From: JBPCQA01 sp050998615
GTDB lineage: Bacteria; Actinomycetota; Actinomycetes; Propionibacteriales; Nocardioidaceae
Assembly: GCA_050998615.1 (NCBI GenBank)
Contig: JBPCQA010000048.1
Coordinates: forward strand, 1 to 18,348
Reading direction: 5' to 3'
Length of the DNA: 18,348 nt
Shown: one piece after another, positions 1 to 7,626 of the stretch
Numbering within the stretch: position 1 is the stretch's first letter
Layout of the letters: each line of letters begins with the position of its first letter
The notes under the pieces: model-generated
Seen by the model: only the letters and a program-made list of their open reading frames with translations
Database searches by the model: none
What the model was told of the DNA's origin: nothing
Position numbers and translations under genes: made by a program

Positions 1-57
1 GCACTGGAGGAGCACGCCATTGACGTCCCGGCCGACCCGAGTTCACTCGAGCCGTAA
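1..57 (+). CDS. C-terminal end of an unidentified protein (partial)
   Basis: Reading from the first base gives 18 in-frame codons ending ALEEHAIDVPADPSSLEP and a TAA stop at 55-57. The residue mix and codon use (strong G/C at third positions) look like the end of a real protein. The fragment is too short to assign a family. The next gene starts 32 bases after the stop on the same strand, so the two could be co-transcribed. A GGAGGAG at 6-12 lies inside this reading frame and might be mistaken for the ribosome site of a TTG at 20. I treat it as coding instead. It could also be chance open sequence. Confidence 0.4.
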   Translation, partial: ALEEHAIDVPADPSSLEP

Positions 58-88
58 CGAGTCGGGCGACAGGTGGCAGAGTGGATCC

Positions 89-502
89 ATGGACGAGGAC
101 GTACAGGCACACGTTGACACGGTCGCGCCGTCGAAGCGGCGCAGGGATGCCGCCAGGCTGGTCGAACTGATGGTGCGGGTGACCGGCCAGCAGCCCCGCC
201 TGTGGGCCACTCTGGTCGGCTTCGGCAGCTACCACTATCGGTACGCCAGTGGCCGGGAGGGAGACGCCCCCGCGGCCGGGTTCGCGGCACGGAAGGCGGC
301 GACCACGGTCTACGTCCCAGACGGCGTCGGGGCACACGCCGACTTGCTCGTGCGGCTCGGCCCGCACACCACCGGAGTGGGCTGCGTCTACATCAAGGAC
401 CTGGAGGACGTCGATCTGCAGGTGCTGGAGACGATTGTCGCGCGGTCGTACGCGGCGGTCACGGCTGGAACCTTCAGCAGCCGGGCTCGCGAGAGCGGCT
501 AG
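89..502 (+). CDS. DUF1801 (YdhG-like) domain protein
   Basis: The 137-residue product matches the DUF1801 pattern: a KRRRDAARLVELM helix, then GFGSYHYRYASGREGD, the ARKAATTVY strand, and a C-terminal LGPHTTGVGCVYIKDLEDVD segment. Family members are small soluble proteins of about 120-140 residues with no established reaction; some are proposed iron or small-ligand binders. The start is taken as ATG 89, because the frame upstream to TTG 20 overlaps the end of the previous gene and adds residues the family lacks. An AGGTGG at 71-76 is a modest ribosome site. The family usually reads GPSIVGFGSYHY; here it is ATLVGFGSYHY, so the core is kept. The family call is firm and the function unknown. Confidence 0.85.
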   Translation: MDEDVQAHVDTVAPSKRRRDAARLVELMVRVTGQQPRLWATLVGFGSYHYRYASGREGDAPAAGFAARKAATTVYVPDGVGAHADLLVRLGPHTTGVGCVYIKDLEDVDLQVLETIVARSYAAVTAGTFSSRARESG

Positions 503-525
503 CGCCCCGCTCACTCCAAAGCTCC

Positions 526-1995
526 ATGCGTTGCGTTCGCGTCCTGCCACCAGAGGGTGATCCGCACGCTCCCGTTCGGCACCGCGCTCGTGCTCCTGCG
601 AAGCGCGCCGCCGTTGGTCACCGACCTGCGCGGCGCTCGACGCCGGAGCTGGTGGGCTCTCGTGCGGGTGGGTTCCACTCACGCACTATCGAGATTCTCG
701 ACCAGCGTGGTATCGCCGACCGGTTCCTTGCAGAGGGACAGATCGCCCAGGCTGCGGGCTTGGGCAGCACGATGCTGGACGTCAGTGACTTCCCCACCCG
801 GTATCCGCACTCGCTGGGGCTGTGGCAGAACCACATCGAGCGAATACTGCTCGGCTGGGTCGGGGAACGGTCAGTGCCGATCCATCGCGGGCTTGAGGTA
901 ACAGGCTTCGCTCAAGACGACACCGGCGTCGACATTTACCTTGCCGAGGGGGAGCCGCTCCGGACGGGATATCTGGTCGGGGCCGATGGCGGGCGCAGTG
1001 TCATCCGTAAGGCTGCCGGCATCGAGTTCGTCGGATGGGATGCAACACGGAGCAACCTGATCGCTGAGGTCGAAGTGACCGAGGAGACGCCGGTAGGTGT
1101 CCGCCTCGACGCCGCCGGCATCCATGGCCTGCACGTGATGGAGGACGGGCGGACCGTGCGGGTGCTCGTGACCGAGCAACAGCTCGGGCCTGCCACCGAG
1201 CCGACCCTGGCGGATCTCGGCGAGGCGCTGACGGTCGTGTACGGCAGCGACTTCGGGGTCCACAATCCGACGTGGATCTCGAGGTTCACCAACGCCACCC
1301 GGCAGGCAGCCGCCTACCGTGACAGACGGGTGCTGCTCGCCGGAGATGCCGCGCACATGCACGCCCCCTCAGGCGGGCAGGGGATCGGCCTCGGTGTCCA
1401 AGATGCGGTCAACCTCGGGTGGAAGCTCGCCCAGGTGGTCAAGGACATCTCACCCGACGGCCTCCTGGACACCTATCACTCGGAGCGGCACCTGGCCGGA
1501 GCCCGCGCGTTGAAGCACACGATGGCGCAGTCTGTCGTCCAGCGGGCCGACGTACGGATCGAGGCGCTGCGCGACATGATCGCCGAAATGCTGAGCTTCG
1601 ACGGGCCGCGCAAGCTGGTCGCCGGGCTCATCTCCGGGCTCGACGTCGTGTATGACCTCGGCGAGGGACATCCGTTGCTCGGACGCCGCATGCCCGACCT
1701 CGACCTCATCACGCCCGACGGCCCGCTCCGGGTCTTCGCGCTGCTACACGAGGCTCGGCCGGTGCTACTCAACCTCGGTGAGCCAGGCAGCCTCGACATC
1801 ACACCCTGGACGGACCGTGTCCGACTGGTCGACGCCGCTTACGACGGTGCCTGGGAGCTGCCCGTGATCGGCACCGTCTCTGCCCCGGCGGCGGTTCTGA
1901 TCCGACCAGACGGACATGTGGCTTGGGTAGGCGATAGAACGCCGACGGGTCTCAGGGAAGCCCTCACGACTTGGTTCGGGCCCGATTCCGCCTGA
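526..1995 (+). pseudogene. FAD-dependent aromatic-ring monooxygenase, N-terminally truncated
   Basis: Homology to class A flavoprotein hydroxylases (PheA/TetX-like, 'FAD-binding monooxygenase') begins only near base 631, at RRSTPELVGSRAGGFHSRTI. It then runs normally to the stop. Numbering from ATG 526, the DG motif (VGADGG) is at 151-156 and the GD motif (LLAGDAAHMHAPSGGQG) at 270-286. A thioredoxin-like C-terminal domain ends in IRPDGHVAWVGD. The roughly 35-residue N-terminal Rossmann strand with GxGxxG, needed to hold the FAD ADP moiety, is absent in all three forward frames between 503 and 640. The frame stays open upstream to 202, but that part is antisense-quality sequence overlapping DUF1801. 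A start at ATG 526 or GTG 652 is possible. The product is probably non-functional, though the rest carries no stops or shifts, so the loss looks recent. Confidence 0.75.
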
Positions 1996-2039
1996 CCGTC
2001 CGCTTCCCGCGGGCCGGTAGCTGGGAGTCGTCCCCGACG

Positions 2040-3938
2040 CTAGCGCCTCCCGATCGACGTCGCCTCCGACGCGAAGCCCTTCCGGATCGCCTGCCACAGC
2101 GGCTTGTGCCGATACGGCACGCAGTCTTCGGCGTAGTACCACCAGAAGTAGCCGCCGATGAAGTACGGGTAGGTGATGTCGAGCCCGTAGTAGTGGCGGA
2201 TCAGGGATCGGGCGGCCGGCAACGTCTGTGCCGTTGCCGGGTGATTCATGCCGATCTCGCCGAAGCCGAGCAGCGCATTCGGGTACAGCGCATGCAACCG
2301 CTGGAAGTACGCCGTCCAGGCGGCGGCGCTGGGCCGCGACCCGTGGCAGTCCGACTCGTAGTAGGAGAGCAGAACGTAGTCGAGCTCGTCACGCATGGAT
2401 TGGGGAACGTAGCGTTTCGTGAAGGCGATCGGGCTGAGTTCCTTTGGACCGTCGCCGCAACCGACGTTGTAGTACAGCGTGAGCGCGGTCCGCAACCCGT
2501 AACGCGACACCCCGTCGTACGCCTCGATCATCCGGTCGGCGACCTTGCGGTAACTGCCGAGCCAGTCTCCGTTGACCTCGTTGCCGATCTCCCAGATATC
2601 GACGCGTCCCCCGAACGTTGCCAGGTACGACCTGACTCTCGCGCCGAATGCCGCGACGGAGATCTTCGTCTCGTCGCTCGAGTCGAGCAGCTCGCCCATC
2701 ACGTAGCTGCCGGGCCGGAGCGCGTTCACCGCATGGGTGTAGTACCGAGCCGGACGCAAGACGTCGAAGTAGATGCGAGTGGTGGGCCGGTCGGGGAGAT
2801 GGTGCTCGCTCTGCGCGACCTGGCCGGGGTTGGCCACCTCGTCCGCCGTCACGCCATACTGTGTCGGGTCCGACATCGTCCTGATCGCAGGGCCCCGGTC
2901 ACCGGGGATCGCGGGCCGTCCTCGGGCAATCTCGGAGTCGAGGAGCCGCCACAGATCGCTGGTCCGGTACGGCACCATGTCCTGGCAGTAGTACCAGTAG
3001 AAGTAGCCGCCGACGTACGCGCGGACCCCAGGAATCCGCTTGGCGTAGTAGTGGGCGACGGTGAACCTGCGATCGCTGTGCGTGTCGTCGCCGCCGATCT
3101 CGCCGAAGCCGACCCTGGCCCGCGGGAAGGTCGCGGCCAGTCGGTGGAAGATTGGATTCCAGTTCACCCGCAGGTCGTTGTCGTAGTAGCTGACAAGCGC
3201 GTAGTCGATGCCGTTCCGAACGCGGACTGGGAGGTTGGCGGAGATCCAATGGAACATCTCGTGCTTGGCGGCCTCGTGCCGCTGGCGGTAGAACGTGACG
3301 GCGGTCACCAGCCCGCGTGCCCGTGCTAGGTCGTACGCCGCCGTGATGTCTGCGGCCACCGTGGTCGGCTTGCCGGTCCAGTTGCCATTCACCTCGTTGC
3401 CGATCTCCCAAACGTCGACCAGGCTGCCGAGCGTGTCGAAGTAGTCCCGCGCTCTCGCTCGATAACGGTTGACGCCGAAGTGCGAGAGGTGAGAGGAGTC
3501 GAGCAGTTCCCCCATGACGTAAGCGACTCCATGCAGTTTGCGGAGCGCCCCGATGTATGCCCTCGGGTCGGCGTTCTCGTCGAACACGACCCGCACCGTC
3601 GGTTTCTTCGCGAGGCGGCTAAGCGACTGCAGGATCGGCGGAAGGTGATGGCGAAGCTGGGCGAGACCGGGCCGGCCGTCTTGTCCCGGCAGGTAGCCGC
3701 AGTCGAGCGTCACTCCGTAAATCGGTCCGGCAATCGGTCGTACACCGGCTGCCTGTCCGGCCAGTTGTCTCTGTGGTGCCGGTCTTGGCGCGATCGCCAC
3801 GTGAGAGCGCGCCGACGACGGTGGCGGGGCGCCGGCTGTCGCGAAGGCTCCAACCGGCGCCAGGATCGGGAAAACCGAGAGCACGCCGGCGACGGCAAGC
3901 GCGCAAACTACCTTAGGGCCTCGACGGTGGTGGCTCAT
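2040..3938 (-). CDS. Secreted protein with two tandem glycoside-hydrolase-like TIM-barrel domains
   Basis: This is a 632-residue exported protein. The start is ATG 3938, because a strong GGGAGG site sits five bases upstream; an in-frame TTG at 3956 would precede that site. Residues 1-36 are a signal peptide (RRGPK, a hydrophobic core, then AFATAGA), followed by a Pro/Ala/Arg-rich linker. Two homologous halves follow, about 74-335 and 360-620. Each has YGVT at its start, then YVMGELLDSS (140-149, 412-421), WEIGNEVNG (177-185, 449-457), SYY (250-252, 525-527), GFGEIG (277-282, 558-563) and GGYF-aromatic-WYY (310-317, 595-602). The N-E of WEIGNE and the E of GFGEIG fit the acid/base and nucleophile glutamates of clan GH-A glycosidases; this is inferred from motif layout. 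The substrate is unknown. It sits convergent to the monooxygenase and alone in its transcription unit. Confidence 0.8.
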   Translation of the reverse strand: MSHHRRGPKVVCALAVAGVLSVFPILAPVGAFATAGAPPPSSARSHVAIAPRPAPQRQLAGQAAGVRPIAGPIYGVTLDCGYLPGQDGRPGLAQLRHHLPPILQSLSRLAKKPTVRVVFDENADPRAYIGALRKLHGVAYVMGELLDSSHLSHFGVNRYRARARDYFDTLGSLVDVWEIGNEVNGNWTGKPTTVAADITAAYDLARARGLVTAVTFYRQRHEAAKHEMFHWISANLPVRVRNGIDYALVSYYDNDLRVNWNPIFHRLAATFPRARVGFGEIGGDDTHSDRRFTVAHYYAKRIPGVRAYVGGYFYWYYCQDMVPYRTSDLWRLLDSEIARGRPAIPGDRGPAIRTMSDPTQYGVTADEVANPGQVAQSEHHLPDRPTTRIYFDVLRPARYYTHAVNALRPGSYVMGELLDSSDETKISVAAFGARVRSYLATFGGRVDIWEIGNEVNGDWLGSYRKVADRMIEAYDGVSRYGLRTALTLYYNVGCGDGPKELSPIAFTKRYVPQSMRDELDYVLLSYYESDCHGSRPSAAAWTAYFQRLHALYPNALLGFGEIGMNHPATAQTLPAARSLIRHYYGLDITYPYFIGGYFWWYYAEDCVPYRHKPLWQAIRKGFASEATSIGRR

Positions 3939-3989
3939 CTCAACCTCCCGGTTCAATCATGCTCTCCGAGCCACCGCTGCGCACCACGG

Positions 3990-4316
3990 CCGTTGAGCGC
4001 GATCAGCCGCACCCAGCTCGATCCGGCCATCGGACCATCCGGCGCCGGCGCGTCTGCGCATATCGGGGAGGTGCTCACGATCCATCCACACATGTTTCGC
4101 CGTACGGTCGCGACGGAGATCAACGAGCAGGCGAGCGTGTACGCCGACGAGTTGCTCGGCCACACCGATCCCAAGGTGACCATCGAGCACTTTTTCCGCC
4201 GCAACGAGCACATGAACCCGGCTGACGGCGGAACGGCTCGACGACGTCCTCGGCCCGGAAACTGGAGTGAGGAGTCCCGTCAGGCCATCGGAAGGATGCT
4301 AGCCTTACATCAGTAA
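3990..4316 (+). pseudogene. Tyrosine recombinase (phage-type integrase), C-terminal remnant with Tyr to Phe
   Basis: The frame ending at TAA 4314-4316 contains the end of a tyrosine recombinase: HPHMFRRTVATEI (the H-x-x-R box), ELLGHTDPKVTIEH (the H/W box region), and then FFRRNEHMNPA where the family has the catalytic tyrosine (normally EHY). Here the codon is TTT, so the nucleophile is Phe. Nothing recognisable as the core-binding or N-terminal catalytic part (first Arg, Lys) lies upstream. That region is occupied by the start of the secreted glycosidase-like gene on the other strand. The fragment is a dead relic marking a former integration event next to vapBC. The exact left edge is uncertain; 3990 is where family-like residues begin. 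Confidence 0.7.
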
Positions 4317-4326
4317 GGAGGTAAGG
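4303..4326 (+). promoter_or_regulatory. Probable VapB operator: CCTTAC / GTAAGG / GTAAGG
   Basis: Immediately before vapB lies CCTTAC (4303-4308), a four-base spacer ATCA, then GTAAGG (4313-4318). This is a perfect inverted repeat. A second GTAAGG follows at 4321-4326, in direct orientation eight bases on. The repeat covers the AAGGAGG ribosome site. VapB-type antitoxins usually bind palindromes overlapping their own promoter with VapC as co-repressor, so this is the natural autoregulatory site. The assignment is inference from position and symmetry. Confidence 0.55.
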
Positions 4327-4328
4327 TG

Positions 4329-4580
4329 ATGGAGGCGACGGCACGTATCACGAGCAAGGGACAAGTGACCATCCCCAAATCGGTCCGGGAGGCGCTCGGG
4401 GTTCACGAGGGGGACTCGCTGGTGTTTCGCGTCGAGGGTGAACATGCGGTGGTGGCCGCAACGCGAGACCTGCTCGACCTCGCTGGGGCCGTAAGGGTGC
4501 CGGTCGAGTCTCGCGGGCTGAGATGGCACGAGGTCCGCAGTAGGGCCTGGCGGGCACGGGCGAAAGAGATTGCAGGTTGA
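4329..4580 (+). CDS. vapB: VapB antitoxin, AbrB/MazE-type DNA-binding fold
   Basis: The N-terminal half is a textbook SpoVT-AbrB swapped-hairpin domain: ARITSKGQVTIPKSVREALGVHEGD, followed by SLVFRVEGEHAVV. The C-terminal tail, RGLRWHEVRSRAWRARAKEIAG, is basic and aromatic, as expected for the strand that wraps and neutralises the VapC toxin. The start is set at ATG 4329 with AAGGAGG ending seven bases upstream; GTG 4326 is an in-frame alternative one codon longer. The 83-residue length is normal. The stop TGA (4578-4580) overlaps the toxin's TTG start by four bases, the tight coupling usual for toxin-antitoxin pairs. It likely represses its own promoter through the inverted repeat just upstream. 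Confidence 0.85.
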   Translation: MEATARITSKGQVTIPKSVREALGVHEGDSLVFRVEGEHAVVAATRDLLDLAGAVRVPVESRGLRWHEVRSRAWRARAKEIAG

Positions 4581-4969
4581 CGGCATTCGTCGACACCAAC
4601 ATCTTGATCCGGCACCTGACCGGTGATCCCCCCGACCTCGCGCGGCGGGCAACCCGATTCCTGGCGGCCACCGAACCGCTGTTTCTAACCGATCTCATTG
4701 TGGCCGAGGTGATCTACGTCCTCGAGTCTGTGTACGCCGTCGGCCGTGACGACGTGGGCCAGTTGATGCGCGACGTGCTGACCAGCGACCGGATGCGTCT
4801 GGCCGACCTGCCCATTTTGCTGCGAGCGATCGAGATATACCAGTTCGATCGGCTCTCGTTCGCCGACGCATACCTCGTCGCCTGTGCCGAGCGGAGCGGG
4901 GACGGAAGGGTGGTCTCGTTCGACAAGGCGATCTCTCGGGTGGGAACAGTGGAGCGGATCGAGCCGTGA
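4577..4969 (+). CDS. vapC: VapC toxin, PIN-domain ribonuclease
   Basis: The 130-residue product is a complete PIN domain. The acidic residues that hold the metal are all in place: D6 in AFVDTNILIRHL, E44 in LIVAEVIYVL, D97 in LSFADAYLVA and D116 in VVSFDKAI. PIN toxins cleave RNA (tRNA or rRNA in studied mycobacterial cases) and are blocked by their partner antitoxin; the target here cannot be read from sequence. Translation begins at TTG 4577, overlapping the end of vapB. The next internal Met is at residue 64, too late. The pair therefore looks functional, unlike the recombinase remnant beside it. Confidence 0.9.
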   Translation: MTAFVDTNILIRHLTGDPPDLARRATRFLAATEPLFLTDLIVAEVIYVLESVYAVGRDDVGQLMRDVLTSDRMRLADLPILLRAIEIYQFDRLSFADAYLVACAERSGDGRVVSFDKAISRVGTVERIEP

Positions 4970-4994
4970 GAGCCATTCGAGCAAGGCAGATATC

Positions 4995-5105
4995 TTGCAG
5001 GTAGCCAGGACGAAGCGGCTGGTGGACATCGATGACGAGAAGCTCGAGAAGGCGCCTCAGGCCCTCGGGAGCACCAGCCACCGGGAATCACGCGCGTCCG
5101 TTTGA
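4995..5105 (+). pseudogene. Second VapB-type antitoxin (PF09957-like), N-terminal remnant
   Basis: From TTG 4995 the frame reads into VARTKRLVDIDDEKLEKAPQ and then ALGSTSHRESRASV before TGA 5103-5105. This matches the ribbon-helix-helix start of the other large VapB family (typically TTxxIDDELLxxAxxLGTxTKRETVNxAL). The second helix is altered (SHRESRAS in place of TKRETVN), and the whole toxin-binding tail and any partner toxin are missing. With about 36 residues against the usual 65-90, it is a stump. It starts 25 bases after vapC and belongs to the same accessory patch. It could still be expressed as a tiny protein, but no ribosome site is evident. Confidence 0.55.
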
Positions 5106-5147
5106 CCCGGTGGTGTCGGGCGTACCGGCGGACCGGATACTAAAGCG

Positions 5148-6065
5148 GTGACTCTACGTCGGTGGGTGACGGCGGTCGCGGTCGTCCTGCTGGTGGCCGA
5201 CTGTAGCAGAGACCCTAATGGCTCGCGGCAGCCGATCGACCCCGTTACGTCGGCGGTGCATGGGGCGGCGAAAGCTGCCACGCCACTAACTGGCGGGTCG
5301 GTTGCTGGGCGTGTCCCCCGCTTCGACCACGTGGTCGTCGTCGCGCTGGAAAACCACGGCTACAGCCAGATCATCGGCGCGCCGGACGCCCCGTTTGTGA
5401 ACTCCCTGGCAGATTCCGGGGCGGTGCTCACCAACGCCCACGCGGTCGCCCATCCCAGCGAGCCGAACTACTTGGCGTTGTTCTCTGGGTCGACCCACGG
5501 GTTGAGCGACGACTCGTGCCCGCACGATTACACCGGGCCCAATCTTGGGTCGGCCTTGATTGGCGCTGGTCACACGTTCGTTGGCTATTCCGAAGACCTT
5601 CCGGCGCCCGGTTTCACCGGTTGCGGCAGCGGCGGCTACGCCCGTAAGCACAATCCCTGGGTTGACTTCCCTGCCTTGCCCAGCGCAGTCAACCAGCCGA
5701 TGAGCGCCTTCCCCACCGATTACGCGGCCTTGCCGACCGTGTCGTTTGTGGTTCCCAACCTCGACCACGACATGCACGACGGCACGGTAGCCCAGGGTGA
5801 CCAGTGGCTGAAGGCACACCTGGGTGCGTACGCGACCTGGGCAACAACCCATAACAGCCTGCTCATTGTCACCACCGACGAGGCCCAGTCGACGGACAGC
5901 AACCAGATCGCCACAATCATCGACGGTGCGCACGTCCGGCCGGGGCATTACGGCGCGTACGTCGATCACTATGGTCTGCTTAAGACCTTGCTGGTCTGCT
6001 ATCGGTTGACGCCGTTCGCGCGTACGGTCGCCGCCGTACCGATCACCACGATCTGGAATCCCTGA
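5148..6065 (+). CDS. Exported acid phosphatase / phosphoesterase, SapM-like
   Basis: The 305-residue protein belongs to the PF04185 phosphoesterase group that includes mycobacterial SapM and bacterial phospholipase C-type acid phosphatases. An N-terminal signal (MTLRRW, then a hydrophobic stretch to residue 16) ends at VADCS. Cys19 is a weak lipobox candidate, since Asp at -1 is unusual. Family motifs are HVVVVALENHGY (61-72), HAVAHPSEPNYLALFSG (98-114), PNLDHDMHDG (203-212), IVTTDEAQ (240-247) and DHYGLLKTLL (273-282). These provide the metal and phosphate ligands of the alkaline-phosphatase-like fold. The start is GTG 5148; there is no clear Shine-Dalgarno site, but GATACT at 5136-5141 could be a -10 element of a nearly leaderless message. 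It likely releases phosphate from lipids or small esters outside the cell. It is convergent with the histidine kinase. Confidence 0.8.
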   Translation: MTLRRWVTAVAVVLLVADCSRDPNGSRQPIDPVTSAVHGAAKAATPLTGGSVAGRVPRFDHVVVVALENHGYSQIIGAPDAPFVNSLADSGAVLTNAHAVAHPSEPNYLALFSGSTHGLSDDSCPHDYTGPNLGSALIGAGHTFVGYSEDLPAPGFTGCGSGGYARKHNPWVDFPALPSAVNQPMSAFPTDYAALPTVSFVVPNLDHDMHDGTVAQGDQWLKAHLGAYATWATTHNSLLIVTTDEAQSTDSNQIATIIDGAHVRPGHYGAYVDHYGLLKTLLVCYRLTPFARTVAAVPITTIWNP

Positions 6066-6264
6066 CGCTTCCCTAGCGGGGAGCTTGGCCTCTATCGGCC
6101 GTGCCGTCCGCCCATCACGACACGGGGCGTGCACCGAGCTCGACGAGCTTGGTGAATCACCTGCACCCGCAAGTTCAGCGGTCGAGGCTACGTAACAGTG
6201 GTTGCCTTCTTATGGTCGGCCGGGTGACGGGTCGAAGACGCGTCAGGGGCGCACGCGGTCGGCA

Positions 6265-7626
6265 TCATTGAGTCTGGGCGAGATGCTGCGATCGTGGCGC
6301 GTGTCGAAGGGTGAATGCGACGGTGAGTCCGCCCCCCGGTGTCTCGGTCAGGTTTACCGTGCCGCCGTTGGCGGTGATGAGTCGGTGGACGATGGCCAGG
6401 CCGAGTCCGGTTCCGCCGGTGTCGGCGTGATCGGTGGCGAAGCGCTGGAAGGCGCTCTGCCGGAGCGTGGAGGTCATGCCTGGCCCGTCGTCGGCCACCG
6501 TGATCGTCACGGTGTCGTCATGCCCGGACAATTGCATGGTCACGTGGTGTGGTGGCGGTTCGAGGTCGAAGCAGTTTCCCAGCAGGTTGTCCAGAATCTG
6601 TTCGAGGTGGCCTGGAACCGCCGAGGTGTCCGCGTCTGGTCCCGGCTTCAGGGTGAGATCGACGCCGTGTTCGGCGGCCAACGGGTGCCAGGCGGCGGCG
6701 CGTTCCGCGATCACTGCTCGGGTGTTGATCGGTGTTGGTCGTCGACCGGTGGCCTCGGCGCGGGCCACTGCGAGCAACCCGTCTACCAGCCGGGACAGCC
6801 GGTTCAGTTCGGCGAGTGCACCGGTGAGCTCGATGCGACTTCGCGGGTCTTGTTCGGCAAGCAGCTCCAGACGCAACCGCAGCGCCGACATCGGTGTGCG
6901 CAGCTGGTGGGATACGTCAGCGATGACTGCCCGATGCCCGTCGAGCAGCGTGTTGAGGCGACCTGCCATGGCATCGAAGGTGCCGGCCAGTCGTCGTACC
7001 TCCAGGGGACCGCCGAGGCTGCCCGCGCGCGCCTCGAGGTCTCCGGCTCCGACGAACTGCGCCGCCTGCTCCAACCGCCGAAGTGGACGCGCCACCCATC
7101 GCGATAGCCACACGGCGAGGAACACGGCGGCCGCCGCGGCGACGACAGCAATCCCGGCCAGCGTCGACCACAACGTATGAACTCGGCTGTCCAGTGGCTC
7201 CGTCGGTCGGGCCAAGACGACGATGCCGGCACGGTTGGTTCCGCTTCCAACCGGGACGGCCGCCAGCAGCATGGTTTCACCGCCGACGTCAACACTGGCA
7301 GTGGTTGCGGTGTTGGCCGCGATCAGCCCGCTCGGAACGGGGAAAGCGCTCCCGGCGCTTGCGATCCTGGTGCCAGCTGAATTCAACAACAACACCCCCT
7401 CACCCGGGATGACGAATTTGCGCAAGTCACCCTGCAACGGCGCTCCCGACTCGTGATCGCTCAACCGTTCTTCCGTGACGCCAGCGACGGCCGTGGCCTG
7501 AGCGATCGCGGCGTCGGCGTAGTCGCGGCGGTAATGCGCGGCAGTTTCGAAGCCCAACGGCAGCACCACGGCACCTACCAAAGCGCCGGTCAACGCCAAC
7601 AGTGCGGCCAGGATGCGACGGGTCAC
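6265..7626 (-). CDS. Two-component sensor histidine kinase
   Basis: The 453-residue membrane kinase has TM1 at about 5-24, an extracytoplasmic sensor region of about 130 residues (25-152), and TM2 at about 155-175. A HAMP domain (177-230) follows, then the HisKA dimerisation helix with phospho-acceptor His240 in DVSHQLRTP. The ATPase domain has the N-box DNLLGN (346-351), G1 DDGPGM (379-384), F-box FQRFAT (393-398) and G2 GTGLGL (405-410). It translates from GTG 7626, overlapping the regulator's TGA as GTGA, so the two are coupled and paired. The sensor domain shows no recognisable ligand motif. The sequence after the N-box, NCFDLEPPPH, is less typical than NAIDAAP but keeps Asn351. The signal sensed is unknown. 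Confidence 0.9.
   Translation of the reverse strand: MTRRILAALLALTGALVGAVVLPLGFETAAHYRRDYADAAIAQATAVAGVTEERLSDHESGAPLQGDLRKFVIPGEGVLLLNSAGTRIASAGSAFPVPSGLIAANTATTASVDVGGETMLLAAVPVGSGTNRAGIVVLARPTEPLDSRVHTLWSTLAGIAVVAAAAAVFLAVWLSRWVARPLRRLEQAAQFVGAGDLEARAGSLGGPLEVRRLAGTFDAMAGRLNTLLDGHRAVIADVSHQLRTPMSALRLRLELLAEQDPRSRIELTGALAELNRLSRLVDGLLAVARAEATGRRPTPINTRAVIAERAAAWHPLAAEHGVDLTLKPGPDADTSAVPGHLEQILDNLLGNCFDLEPPPHHVTMQLSGHDDTVTITVADDGPGMTSTLRQSAFQRFATDHADTGGTGLGLAIVHRLITANGGTVNLTETPGGGLTVAFTLRHAPRSQHLAQTQ

Noticed and set aside
202..640. Upstream extension of the monooxygenase frame over DUF1801
   Set aside because: It is Arg/Gly/His-rich out-of-frame translation of the DUF1801 gene and contains no FAD-binding motif.
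1971..3329. Long plus-strand open frame (about 450 codons) opposite the glycosidase-like gene
   Set aside because: It is the mirror of a well-supported coding strand in GC-rich DNA; the product is Val/Arg/Asp-rich with no recognisable family.
5286..6134. Minus-strand frame opposite the SapM-like gene
   Set aside because: It is a GC-driven antisense frame; the plus strand has a signal peptide and ordered phosphoesterase motifs.
6066..6264. Possible terminator between the convergent phosphatase and kinase genes
   Set aside because: Only a short imperfect CCC/GGG stem near 6070 with no T-run; nothing convincing.
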